Assembly: GCA_015232355.1 (NCBI GenBank)
Contig: JADFZW010000005.1
Coordinates: 62,001 to 126,000 of the forward strand
DNA: 64,000 nt
From: Oligoflexia bacterium
GTDB taxonomy: Bacteria; Bdellovibrionota; Bacteriovoracia; Bacteriovoracales; Bacteriovoracaceae
Direction: 5' to 3'
Both the position numbers and the translations under genes were made by a program. The notes under the pieces were generated by a model. It was not told where the DNA came from and searched no databases. It saw only the letters and a program-made list of their open reading frames with translations. Numbering within the stretch: position 1 is the stretch's first letter; each line of letters begins with the position of its first letter. Below, piece after piece: positions 7,569 to 17,053 of this stretch.

Positions 7569-10178
7569 ATGAAATTTCTAATTCTATTCATATTTGTACT
7601 AACTATTTTATCAAACCTATTAAATACATCTTTTACTGTTTTTGCATCCGATGATTTGATTTCAAAAAAGGATTGCGATGATAATATTCAACCAAAGGTA
7701 GATCGTATTGAATTTCTTTCTAACAATTCGTCAAAAATATCCAATGAAGCAAGTTGCAAAGATAAAAAAAGAAATAGAGATACAGCGCTAAGTGATTTAA
7801 CTTTACTTGATACATTTTTTCCAAAAATGTATGAAGATTTTGGTAGAAAAATTTCAAACGAAATTAAAGAAGCAAAAATATTAGCTCGTCCAAATCTTTG
7901 GGCCACCGATGAAACTACACTCTCTTCGGCATGTTCTTTTATCGATCCATCCTCTAAAACAACTGCCGTGGATTCTTTATTAAGTGATAGTGAAATTAAT
8001 TGTTCTGATAACGATTTCAAACAAAATATCAAAAAATATGTACGAGATATCTCTGCAAATGAAATCGACAAAGATTCCTTTATTGATAAAATAACCTTAC
8101 AAGATGGTAAAATAATCAAAGCAAACTCCAGCAATACACATTACTCAAAAAGCGAAGCGGTTTTTAATAACCTTAATAAAAACAGACATCAAAATATAAT
8201 GAGTTATCATGAAAACACTAGCAAAACTTTTGCAGAAGCATTGACTACTATTATTAATACTAAAAGCGGTGGTTTAAATATTGATAAACTCAACATTGAA
8301 GATTTAAAACTTGAGGAACTAATTGGTCGTGATAAACCATTTACTACAGATGGCAAGGATACTCGTAAAGGAAGTGAGATTTCCTTTAAATTGTTATATC
8401 GTATTTTAACTCAAAATCGTTGGCTTTATGAGGCCACCAGCGATATGTATGAAGATCAATTAAAAGTGAACACTCATCTCAAAAATCCACTCTATGCTGA
8501 TACAATCGAAATTAACTCTAATGAGATTAAATCAACAGCAAAAGAACCTACTGAAGAGGAAATAAATCAAAGAACTTTTGGCAAAATAAAAGTATGGCTT
8601 CGTTATTTACAAAAAAATCCAAATCTTCTTGAAAATGGGGAATTAAAAAAAGATAAATTATTAAATCATTTAAAAAGCAACTCTTCCCATTATATAGAGC
8701 ATAGATGTAATTCCATTAAAAAAAATATAAATGCATTCTGTGCTCTTAGTAATCCTAAATTCAAAAAATCTAAATCAGGTGCTAAATTTATACGTGCTTG
8801 GTTTGCAAAAAAAATAAAAGATCGCGAGGGTACTTTTCAATTAGAAGAATATAACAAAATATCTCTATTACTTAATAATCTTATAAAATGTAAGTATAAA
8901 GATAATGACAATAACAATGAACAAGAACATGCAGATTTACTCAATCGTCTCTCCCTTTTACTTGATGATGGACCAACAAGAGAAGACAAAGATTCTCTAA
9001 CAAAATATTTCAACTTAAGACAATTGGAAACAAGTACACTTGATAAAATTGCATCCGGAAGTTTGAAAATTGGTGAAACAACTGGAAGATCTATAGATAA
9101 TACTTCCTCCACTAATCCTATAAATAATTTTGGTTCTAACACTAGCAATGCAATTAATAATAATGAAACATCTAATAACAACAAATCATCATCAATAACA
9201 AATTCCGATCAAAATAATTCTACTAATAACAAGAAATCCTCAAACAATATACCATACCAAGCTCCAAATAATATTCCTGATCAAAACAACGAACAATTTT
9301 TTAATCCCACACAAGCACCTCAAAAAAATCAATCTTCTGATGTAACTTCTCGTAACAATAAAAATCAGTATAATACTCAAAGTGGTTCACAAGACACTAG
9401 TAAAAAATCTTCCTCCTATACTTATTCACCAGAAAATACTAATAATCCCAATAATTCCGATACAAATCCTACTAGTAAAAACTCCCCTGAAAAGAAAACT
9501 AACAAAGAATTAGACGATAAAAAAAGTCCATTACCAAATCAGATTAATGATTCAAATAATACCAATGATACAAAAGAATTGGAAAATTTTAGTTCGAACA
9601 ACAACAAGTCTTTTGCAAATAATAATATCAACAACGACAGTGGTTATAGTAATAGTAATAGTAATACAAATAATCCTGAAAGATTTAACAACAATATAAA
9701 TTCTAAAAAATCAGATGAAGCAATTTTGAAAGAAGAAAAATCAAATGAAATTTTAAATTCTAACGAACAGAAAGTACTAGCAGATACGTGTCTAATTAAT
9801 TCAAATGTAGACTCAGCATCTTTAATTACTATTCAAAATTGTTTTGACAAATTACCAGATACTCCTGCCTACATAAAATTAAAGAATGCTCTTAAAGAAG
9901 GTAAAATGGTGTCTATTAAAAATCATATCTTTAAAATAGAAGGTGATAAATTAATTATCATTAATCTTAAGCAAAAAAATGGCCCAATTGATACTACTAA
10001 AAAAGATATTAATAAAAGTAACAACAATAACATCTCAGTAAATAAAACTTCTACTGACGATTCTTCTTTTAGCTATAAAGACTTCAGAAAAGAATTAGAC
10101 AAAGTAAAAGAATTAGAAAACAAAGAATCTGATGAATCAAATGTATCAAAGAAGTTGGAGAATAATTTGAAAAAATAG
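7569..10178 (+). CDS. Large exported Asn/Ser-rich protein, unknown function
   Basis: 869 residues. A clear Sec signal peptide (MKFLILFIFVL ... TVFA, cut before SDD near residue 27) directs export. Residues about 30-480 are charged and helical, with scattered Cys (CKDK, HRCNS, FCALS). Residues about 490-720 are extremely rich in Asn, Ser, Thr and Lys, a disordered low-complexity region. A compact C-terminal segment (about 725-790) has a Cys pair (TCLINS, IQNCFDK), followed by a basic/acidic helical tail. GGGG lies 8 nt upstream of the ATG. No family is recognised. The Asn content exceeds what AT bias alone usually gives. It may be a surface or matrix protein, but that is only inference. Confidence 0.8.
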   Translation: MKFLILFIFVLTILSNLLNTSFTVFASDDLISKKDCDDNIQPKVDRIEFLSNNSSKISNEASCKDKKRNRDTALSDLTLLDTFFPKMYEDFGRKISNEIKEAKILARPNLWATDETTLSSACSFIDPSSKTTAVDSLLSDSEINCSDNDFKQNIKKYVRDISANEIDKDSFIDKITLQDGKIIKANSSNTHYSKSEAVFNNLNKNRHQNIMSYHENTSKTFAEALTTIINTKSGGLNIDKLNIEDLKLEELIGRDKPFTTDGKDTRKGSEISFKLLYRILTQNRWLYEATSDMYEDQLKVNTHLKNPLYADTIEINSNEIKSTAKEPTEEEINQRTFGKIKVWLRYLQKNPNLLENGELKKDKLLNHLKSNSSHYIEHRCNSIKKNINAFCALSNPKFKKSKSGAKFIRAWFAKKIKDREGTFQLEEYNKISLLLNNLIKCKYKDNDNNNEQEHADLLNRLSLLLDDGPTREDKDSLTKYFNLRQLETSTLDKIASGSLKIGETTGRSIDNTSSTNPINNFGSNTSNAINNNETSNNNKSSSITNSDQNNSTNNKKSSNNIPYQAPNNIPDQNNEQFFNPTQAPQKNQSSDVTSRNNKNQYNTQSGSQDTSKKSSSYTYSPENTNNPNNSDTNPTSKNSPEKKTNKELDDKKSPLPNQINDSNNTNDTKELENFSSNNNKSFANNNINNDSGYSNSNSNTNNPERFNNNINSKKSDEAILKEEKSNEILNSNEQKVLADTCLINSNVDSASLITIQNCFDKLPDTPAYIKLKNALKEGKMVSIKNHIFKIEGDKLIIINLKQKNGPIDTTKKDINKSNNNNISVNKTSTDDSSFSYKDFRKELDKVKELENKESDESNVSKKLENNLKK

Positions 10179-10243
10179 TAAAAATGTATGATAATAAAGA
10201 ATAATAAATAATAACAAATATCAAAAATGACGGACATGCAACT

Positions 10244-10774
<531 letters not shown>

Positions 10775-10780
10775 TTAACT

Positions 10781-11341
10781 TTATTCTTTATTCTTTTCTA
10801 ATATTTTAAATATGTACTCACTGCAAACCTCTTCTTTACCTACAATTATCCATTCATTTAATTGATAGTCAGGAAAAAATATTTGCTCAATCTCAACCTC
10901 AACATCTTTTACTTTTAAATTAACTTCTGTAATATACATTCTACTCGCGTAAGCAAGAGATTGTTGATAGAGTTGACTTCCGCCTGCTATAAATAGCTCT
11001 CTCTCTCCACTCTCTTTACAAAAAGAGATTGCCTGCTCTAATGAGTTCATAAAATATATATCTGAAACATCCTTAAATGTATTTTTATACATTAAATAAT
11101 TGGCAGATAAGACTATTACCTTTCTCCCTGGCAGAGGATGCTGATGAGGATACTGGCCATTATTTACAAATTGAGAATACTTAGGAAGAGATTCAAATGT
11201 TTTACGACCAAAAACTACAAAGTGGCCCATGGTTATTTTCTTGAAACGTTTTAAATCATCAGATATATGCCATGGTAATTTATTATTCAAACCTATTAAT
11301 CTATTATTCTTACCGTAAGCTACAATAATTGATATATCCAT
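10781..11341 (-). CDS. folA: Dihydrofolate reductase
   Basis: 186 residues. It reduces dihydrofolate with NADPH and regenerates the folate consumed by the upstream thymidylate synthase. Motifs are IIVAYGKNNRLIG, LPWHISDDLKRFKKIT (substrate-binding Asp near 29), MGHFVVFGRKTFESLP, GRKVIVLS and ELFIAGGSQLYQQ. It is somewhat longer than the 160-aa norm because of a HQHPL insertion and a longer C-terminus. The ATG follows the thyA stop by 3 bp with no clear Shine-Dalgarno, so translation is probably coupled to thyA. Confidence 0.95.
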   Translation of the reverse strand: MDISIIVAYGKNNRLIGLNNKLPWHISDDLKRFKKITMGHFVVFGRKTFESLPKYSQFVNNGQYPHQHPLPGRKVIVLSANYLMYKNTFKDVSDIYFMNSLEQAISFCKESGERELFIAGGSQLYQQSLAYASRMYITEVNLKVKDVEVEIEQIFFPDYQLNEWIIVGKEEVCSEYIFKILEKNKE

Positions 11342-11344
11342 ATA

Positions 11345-12184
11345 TTAGACTGCCACCTCTGCTTTAATAAGTGGATGAGATTTGTAATTTAACAATTCAA
11401 AATCCTCATACTTAAAATCAAAAATACTAGCAGGATTAGACTTTATCTCCATCAAAGGAAGTGGATATGGTTCACGTTCAAGTTGAGTGTGAACTGCTTG
11501 CATATGATTTAAATAGATGTGAGCATCACCAAATGTATGAACAAATTCACCAGCGATAAGTCCTGTTACTTTGGCCACCATCATTGTGAGAAGAGAGTAA
11601 GATGCAATATTAAATGGTACTCCGATAAATATGTCAGCAGATCTTTGATAAAGCTGACAAGAGAGTTTTCCATCATGAACATAAAATTGAAACATTGTAT
11701 GGCATGGAGGTAGTGCCATCTGATCCAACTCTCCAACATTCCAAGCATTAACTATCAAACGTCTAGAGAAGGGATCTTTTTTTATTCTATCTATTACATC
11801 ACTTATTTGATCAACTACTTTAGTTCCTTTAGTTCCATTAGTTCCATTAGTTCCATTAGTTCCATTAGAAGAAGCTGCACCCCACTTGCGCCATTGGGCC
11901 CCATATACCGGGCCAAGCTCACCATTACTATCGGCCCAAGGATCCCAGATGCGAACTCCATGTTGATTGAGATAATTAATATTAGTTTCCCCTCTCAAAA
12001 ACCACAACAACTCATGTATAACAGATTTAAGATGAACTTTCTTTGTGGTCACTAAAGGAAAACCTTGTTGTAAATCAAAACGTATTTGTGCTCCAAAGAG
12101 AGAACGCGTGCCTGTTCCAGTTCGATCTTCTCTCGTGGTCCCATGTTCCATGACAAGTTTCATTAAATCTAGATATTGTTTCAT
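11345..12184 (-). CDS. thyA: Thymidylate synthase ThyA
   Basis: 279 residues (Escherichia coli 264). It makes dTMP from dUMP using methylene-tetrahydrofolate. The catalytic Cys is C161 in [10 protein letters not shown]; other signatures are [31 protein letters not shown] and [10 protein letters not shown]. About 15 extra residues, a run of Asn-Gly-Thr units (about 107-122), fill the loop between QWRKWG and VVDQI. They come from a 9-bp DNA tandem repeat and account for the length difference. AAGG sits 6 nt before the ATG. Operon thyA-folA; divergent from the NamZ-like gene with a 27-bp gap, so the promoters must overlap the opposite reading frame. Confidence 0.97.
   Translation of the reverse strand: MKQYLDLMKLVMEHGTTREDRTGTGTRSLFGAQIRFDLQQGFPLVTTKKVHLKSVIHELLWFLRGETNINYLNQHGVRIWDPWADSNGELGPVYGAQWRKWGAASSNGTNGTNGTNGTKGTKVVDQISDVIDRIKKDPFSRRLIVNAWNVGELDQMALPPCHTMFQFYVHDGKLSCQLYQRSADIFIGVPFNIASYSLLTMMVAKVTGLIAGEFVHTFGDAHIYLNHMQAVHTQLEREPYPLPLMEIKSNPASIFDFKYEDFELLNYKSHPLIKAEVAV
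11821..11868. repeat. 9-bp tandem repeat (TAGTTCCAT)n inside thyA
   Basis: Five consecutive units (first one TAGTTCCTT, then four exact) plus a partial unit. It encodes the Asn-Gly-Thr run in a surface loop of thymidylate synthase. The near identity at DNA level, including third positions, shows recent expansion. Confidence 0.9.
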
Positions 12185-12211
12185 TGTAACCTTCTACTAA
12201 GGAGTGCAAAT

Positions 12212-13570
12212 ATGAATTCGTCAAATAATAATATTAATAATAATATTAAAAGAGTTATAACTGGTTTGGAACAACTTCTACAAGGGCCAAAGTATCAAAA
12301 TATTTTACAAGGACGCATTGGACTTCTATGCAATAGTGCCGCTGTCACTCACAACTTAGAATTAGGTGCAGTCGCTCTCAAAAGGATTCTTGGTAATAGA
12401 TTAAAAAAGTTATTTGGACCTCAACATGGATTTTTGACAACAGTTCAAGACAATATGATTGAGAGTAGTGATTTTTATCATCAAGCATTGGATTTGCAAA
12501 TATATAGTTTGTACTCAAATACAAGAATACCAACTGAGGAGATGTTGAGTGATTTAGATACTATTTTAGTTGATTTACAAGATATTGGTGGCAGAGTTTA
12601 TACCTATATCTACACCATGACACTTCTTATGGATACCGTTGCAAAACTTAATCAAAGTGGAAAAAGTAATATTAAAGTTGTTATTCTCGATAGGCCCAAT
12701 CCTATCGGTGGTGATTTAATCGAGGGAAATATTTTAGAAAAAGAGTATCGATCATTTGTAGGTTTACATCCACTTCCTGCTCGTCATGGACTTACTATAG
12801 GAGAAGTAGCGCAAATGATTTATCGCTATGGTTTTGATTTGGATGAATTAGATGAATTAGATGATGTAGATGATAATAAGCAATCAAAATTTTTGGCCAA
12901 TAATTTACAATTAGAAATCATTCCTATGCTTAATTGGCAACGAGAGATGTCCTTTGATCAAACATCTCTTCCTTTTGTAATTCCTTCTCCCAATATCTCT
13001 AATCTCGATGCATGTTACACCTTTCCAGGAACAGTTATATTTGAAGGTACAAACATTTCAGAGGGAAGAGGAACTGTTCGCGCTCTAGAAATAATTGGAC
13101 ATCCTCAATTAGAACCCTTCAGTTTTTGCTCATCAATGACAAAAATTTTTAATCATTTAAATCTAACTGGATTTGTATTACGTCCACTCTCCTTTATGCC
13201 CACATTTAATAAATTCCAGCAGCAAACTTGTGGTGGATTACAAATACATGTGACTGATAAAAAACTCTTTCGACCTTGGAAAGTATCTTTGATGTTACTA
13301 AAATATCTCTTTCATGATAAGCTTTTAAAAAATGTTTTTAAGTGGAAAGCTCCTCCCTATGAATACGAGTATACAAAATTACCTTTTGATATTATCAATG
13401 GTAGTACTAAGATTCGCCAATGGATTGAATCTACATCCACTGATTATAATTATACTATTGATGATAATTACAAACATGTTGAAGATATTTATTCTCAGCT
13501 GCTCGAATTAGAAAATGGAAATGATTTAAAAAAATATCTAAATAAACGTCAAAACATTCTTCTCTATTAA
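12212..13570 (+). CDS. Exo-beta-N-acetylmuramidase NamZ-like (DUF1343)
   Basis: 452 residues from the ATG at 12212, which has AAGGAG 7 nt upstream; an earlier in-frame ATG at 12176 overlaps thyA and lacks a ribosome site. Family signatures are GPQHGFLTTVQDN, DLQDIGGRVYTYIYTM, DRPNPIGG, PLPARHGLTIGE and PSPNISNLDACYTFPG. NamZ removes terminal N-acetylmuramic acid from peptidoglycan fragments, a cell-wall recycling or scavenging step. Unlike secreted NamZ proteins, this one has no signal peptide: it starts MNSSNNNINNN. An acidic ELDELDELDD insertion (about residue 215) comes from another 9-bp repeat. The substrate is inferred from the family only. Confidence 0.85.
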   Translation: MNSSNNNINNNIKRVITGLEQLLQGPKYQNILQGRIGLLCNSAAVTHNLELGAVALKRILGNRLKKLFGPQHGFLTTVQDNMIESSDFYHQALDLQIYSLYSNTRIPTEEMLSDLDTILVDLQDIGGRVYTYIYTMTLLMDTVAKLNQSGKSNIKVVILDRPNPIGGDLIEGNILEKEYRSFVGLHPLPARHGLTIGEVAQMIYRYGFDLDELDELDDVDDNKQSKFLANNLQLEIIPMLNWQREMSFDQTSLPFVIPSPNISNLDACYTFPGTVIFEGTNISEGRGTVRALEIIGHPQLEPFSFCSSMTKIFNHLNLTGFVLRPLSFMPTFNKFQQQTCGGLQIHVTDKKLFRPWKVSLMLLKYLFHDKLLKNVFKWKAPPYEYEYTKLPFDIINGSTKIRQWIESTSTDYNYTIDDNYKHVEDIYSQLLELENGNDLKKYLNKRQNILLY

Positions 13571-13588
13571 TTTAGTCACTAAATTAAT
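13566..13588. terminator. Terminator-like palindrome between convergent genes
   Basis: ATTAATTTAG (13566-13575) pairs perfectly with CTAAATTAAT (13579-13588) across a 3-nt loop, located between the converging stop codons of the NamZ-like and MCP genes. It overlaps the NamZ stop. The stem is almost all A-T and no U tract follows, so its strength is doubtful. Confidence 0.35.
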
Positions 13589-13592
13589 ATGA

Positions 13593-15023
13593 TTATGCCA
13601 TGTAGGATTTCAATGACTCAAAAATCTGCTCAGTTTCACTTTTCATCTTTTCACCTGAACACGACACTTGTTCCACTAAACCAAAATTTTGTTGAGTAAC
13701 TTTATCTAATTCAGATATACTAGAACCAATTTGAGCAATAGCACCTGTTTGCTCTTTAGAAGCAGTTGCCACTTCTGTTACTAATTCTAAGACCCTTTTT
13801 GAACCTTGAACAATATGATTAATTTTTTCATCATTTTTTGCAACAAGCATAGTTCCCTGACTTATAGTTTGCACGCTATTTTCAATCAGTTGTTTAATCT
13901 CTTTTGCAGCTTCTTGAGATCTTTGTGCTAAATCTCTAACCTCGATTGCTACAACCGCAAAACCCTGTCCTAGTTCACCTGCTTTTGCAGCTTCAATAGC
14001 AGCATTGATTGCTAAAATATTTGTTTGAAAAGCAATCTCTTGAACCATTCCCACAATTTCAGCAATCTTTGCAGAACAATTATTTATTTCACTCATCTTT
14101 GTTTTTACTTTGGCGGATAATTCTTTGCCCTCATTAAATCCTTGCACTGAACTTTCAACTATTTCTAAAACCTTAGCGGCATTGGCTGCCGTTTGATTAA
14201 TAGTCGCAGTTAACTCTTGCAATGTTGAGGTTGTCTCTTGTAAAGAAGATGAAGCTTCTTCTGTTCTAGTTGCTAGATTTTGATTACCACTACTTATTTC
14301 AGAGGATGAGTTTATTATACTTTTAATAGAATCAAGTATGGAAGTCGACATTCGATTTAACACTCTAATAGTATAAAAAATTGAAAGAATAGCAAATATT
14401 AAACATAAGCTAGTAGCAATCAATATGCTTAATTTGCTATTAGAATACATATTTTGGGCGGATTCATAATCTCGACTTAACCTTTCCTCTTGAAAATTAA
14501 TTAAAAGTTTTGTTGATTCCCTTAATTTGTTTTCTAAAAGAGAAAATTGGTCTGAATATAGCATCTGTTGTGCTTCTGTTACTTGAACATTTTCTACCAT
14601 ATTTAAAAGATTACTAATATCCTTTTTCCATTTTCCATAATTGCTTTTAAATTCTACTATTATCTGCTTTGCATATTCTGCTTTTAATGTCTTCTCTAAA
14701 AAAGCTAAATCCTCATCTATTTTTACATAACTAGATTCAATATTTTTGCTAAATCCCGTCACCTGTAGTTTAGTAATTGCATTTCTAATATTTAACTCAA
14801 TAAAATCAATTTCAGACATTAAATTTCTAACAGTTTTAACTTTAGGATAACTATCATTTATCATTAATTCAATATTTCCGATTACTCCTGATATCTGATA
14901 AAGAGAAATTGCCGCCAAAGCAAACAATAATGTTGTTAATGCCGAAACAATTAAAATCATATATGACTTAATACTTCTATTTTTTTTAAGCGATGTGGGC
15001 GATGTAAGCGACATTGATGACAT
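13593..15023 (-). CDS. Methyl-accepting chemotaxis protein
   Basis: 476 residues. TM1 is at about 20-43, a helical periplasmic domain at about 44-195, and TM2 at about 196-218. The signalling hairpin contains [22 protein letters not shown] and [18 protein letters not shown], identical in plan to the receptor of the 4397-5821 operon but different in the sensor domain. AAGGGG lies 6 nt before the ATG. It is transcribed alone, facing the NamZ-like gene. The N-terminus has a Ser/Thr-rich MSSMSLTSPTS stretch. It probably feeds the same array, since no second cheA is seen here. Confidence 0.94.
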   Translation of the reverse strand: MSSMSLTSPTSLKKNRSIKSYMILIVSALTTLLFALAAISLYQISGVIGNIELMINDSYPKVKTVRNLMSEIDFIELNIRNAITKLQVTGFSKNIESSYVKIDEDLAFLEKTLKAEYAKQIIVEFKSNYGKWKKDISNLLNMVENVQVTEAQQMLYSDQFSLLENKLRESTKLLINFQEERLSRDYESAQNMYSNSKLSILIATSLCLIFAILSIFYTIRVLNRMSTSILDSIKSIINSSSEISSGNQNLATRTEEASSSLQETTSTLQELTATINQTAANAAKVLEIVESSVQGFNEGKELSAKVKTKMSEINNCSAKIAEIVGMVQEIAFQTNILAINAAIEAAKAGELGQGFAVVAIEVRDLAQRSQEAAKEIKQLIENSVQTISQGTMLVAKNDEKINHIVQGSKRVLELVTEVATASKEQTGAIAQIGSSISELDKVTQQNFGLVEQVSCSGEKMKSETEQIFESLKSYMA

Positions 15024-15158
15024 TTTATTCCCCTTTAAAAATAGATTGTTCTTATTTTAGATTATAACTAAAATTTTACTATCATCTACATTTTTTTTAC
15101 AACAAAGCTTGATTTAAATTTACGGACAATATAAACAATATGGTCAATACGGATAATT

Positions 15159-15812
15159 ATGAATAAATGTTTGCTCCATTCATTTTCTAGCAATGATCTT
15201 TATCCTTTTGTATGTAAATGCCAAAACATTACAAAAGATCTCTTTGATGATCATTTGAGAACATCTACGGAACTAACCACTCTAGAGTTCGTAAAAAAGA
15301 AAAACAGTAAGAATTTAAAAACTCAGTTAAGCTTCCTTATGCTTGCTTGTTCCAATGTAAGTATGATATTTAAAGTGATTTATGATAAACATGAAATAGA
15401 AAAACAATTTAAAGACTCTCTTTGCGAAATTCTTCCTAAAAACATCTGCACTCCAAAAATAGAAGTTGATAACTTCATGAAAGAATATTGCAACCTTTCT
15501 ACTGGTAAAATAAAAGAAGTTATTGAAAAAAAGATTTATTCAAGTCAACGAAATCTTCAACTAATTAAGGATTTAGAAACTAAAATAAAAAACAACACTA
15601 ATCGTGAACTTAAAGCTGAATCTAGAAACACCTTTCACTATTATTGGAAATTTCATAGTAACATACTAGAAGTTAATTGTATTTTAGAGGTCAATGCTCA
15701 TCAATGTTTAGATGTAAATACATTAAATTCTATCGTGTGGGAACAAACACATAGTAATGATTACGATAATCAAGTTTCAAACTATGATCTATATCATAAA
15801 AAATGCGGATAA
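15159..15812 (+). CDS. Hypothetical protein between chemotaxis genes
   Basis: 217 residues, no signal peptide or membrane segment, no family recognised. Several Cys occur, including VCKCQN near the N-terminus and a closing HKKCG. The middle (about 115-165) is predicted helical and highly charged (IKEVIEKKIY, DLETKIKNN). It starts 135 bp from the divergent MCP gene and has only a weak ribosome site. Codon use matches its neighbours. Position between a receptor gene and a cheY-cheX pair hints at a chemosensory link, but nothing in the sequence shows it. Confidence 0.6.
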   Translation: MNKCLLHSFSSNDLYPFVCKCQNITKDLFDDHLRTSTELTTLEFVKKKNSKNLKTQLSFLMLACSNVSMIFKVIYDKHEIEKQFKDSLCEILPKNICTPKIEVDNFMKEYCNLSTGKIKEVIEKKIYSSQRNLQLIKDLETKIKNNTNRELKAESRNTFHYYWKFHSNILEVNCILEVNAHQCLDVNTLNSIVWEQTHSNDYDNQVSNYDLYHKKCG

Positions 15813-16059
15813 AAAAATCAAAATAAAAGCAAAAGACTCAAGTTATAATAATGATTATAAAATTAAATCATTTTACTAAATTAAAAAAATTTATCTTCAT
15901 TTGCAATCTTCATTTACCCTATTTGCTTTATTTATAAAATCTAAAACATTTCTGTTTTTACCTATATTTTTTTATTAAAAATTTGTTAATTTTTTCTTTT
16001 TTTAAGTCGATATATACTTAAGTTACTAAAATTGAGATAGAGATATTAAGGAGATCCTT

Positions 16060-16452
16060 ATGTTTAAAACAAATTTAAAAATACTTGTAGTTGATGATAT
16101 GGCGGGAATGCGACTTTTCATATCCAAACACCTCAAGGCAATCGGTTTAACCAACATTATTCAAGCATCTGATGGCAAAGTTGCTCTGGAAACATTAAAT
16201 ATGAATGAAGACATCTCTGTAATATTTTCAGACGTTAACATGCCCAACATGTCAGGATTAGAGTTTCTAAAAGAAGTTAGAAAAAATGATAAATATAAAA
16301 ATCTACCATTCTTTATTGTCTCTGCTGAATCAGAGAAAAAAACTCAAGAGGATGCTGTTGCTGCTGGAGTTACAGATTATATAATAAAACCATTTAACGA
16401 TAAAACACTTAAAGACAAACTATCAAAAATTCTTTCTTTACTGGAAAAATAA
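16060..16452 (+). CDS. CheY-like response regulator paired with CheX
   Basis: 130 residues, a single receiver. The acidic pair is D12/D13, the phospho-acceptor D58 is in FSDVNMPNMSG, S88 is in FIVSAES, and K110 is in IIKPF. AAGGAGAT lies 5 nt before the ATG, a strong site. The next gene, 3 bp downstream, encodes a CheX-type phosphatase, so this CheY is its likely substrate. Together they would set the lifetime of the signal. It is closer to motor-type CheY than the other two receivers in the window, judged only by its NMSGLEFLKEVR segment. Confidence 0.94.
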   Translation: MFKTNLKILVVDDMAGMRLFISKHLKAIGLTNIIQASDGKVALETLNMNEDISVIFSDVNMPNMSGLEFLKEVRKNDKYKNLPFFIVSAESEKKTQEDAVAAGVTDYIIKPFNDKTLKDKLSKILSLLEK

Positions 16453-16455
16453 TTT

Positions 16456-17010
16456 ATGGAATTTAAAGATATTTTGCGTCCACTAATCAGTACTGTTCAC
16501 TTTGTTTTTGAATCACAATGTAACACCAACGTTGTTCCTAGCAAATCATACTTACAAGATAAAAACGAAACATGGAAGGGAATTGAACCTGCTAACCATA
16601 TTACAACAACTGCATTGCTGAAATCAAATTCACTTTCTTTTTCTATATCTTTATGGTTTCCAGAAGAAGTATTCTTAAAATTTGTCTCCTCTATGTTTGG
16701 AGAAGAATTTAACGAGCTTCAAGATGAGATTCGTGATCTTGCATCTGAATGGTTGAACATTACTATTGGAAATTTAAAATCAACTATCAATGATAAAATG
16801 GGTGGTGGTTTTGAAACATCCATCCCTGTAACTATTGTTGGAGATAATTTAGCGCTACCTACTCCCAACAATGCACCAATAATAGTTTTACCATTTAAAT
16901 CTGAATTAGGATTATTTCATTGTTTGCTAATCATCAGTAATGAAGCAATTGTACCTTGGGATGATTCCTTGGCACAATTACTTGGGAACTTGGATAGCAT
17001 CGGAGCTTAG
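16456..17010 (+). CDS. cheX: CheX/CheC-family CheY-P phosphatase
   Basis: 184 residues, one CheX-like domain. It carries the CheC/CheX/FliY active-site pattern D-x3-E-x2-N-x22-P exactly: D94, E98 (RDLASEWLN), N101 and P124 (ETSIP). Members of this family dephosphorylate CheY-P using the Glu-Asn pair. It follows the cheY gene by 3 bp, so the two are surely co-transcribed. An internal stretch NHITTTALLKSNSLSFSISLWFP is a typical early strand pair. Only one E-x2-N motif is present, as in CheX; the specific name CheX versus CheC is less certain than the function. Confidence 0.88.
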   Translation: MEFKDILRPLISTVHFVFESQCNTNVVPSKSYLQDKNETWKGIEPANHITTTALLKSNSLSFSISLWFPEEVFLKFVSSMFGEEFNELQDEIRDLASEWLNITIGNLKSTINDKMGGGFETSIPVTIVGDNLALPTPNNAPIIVLPFKSELGLFHCLLIISNEAIVPWDDSLAQLLGNLDSIGA

Positions 17011-17053
17011 ATAACATCAAAGCTTAATAGCATTGAGGATGAGGAACTTGGTT

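Noticed and set aside
12176..12211. Earlier ATG for the NamZ-like gene
   Set aside because: Overlaps the thyA start region and lacks a ribosome site; AAGGAG serves the ATG at 12212.
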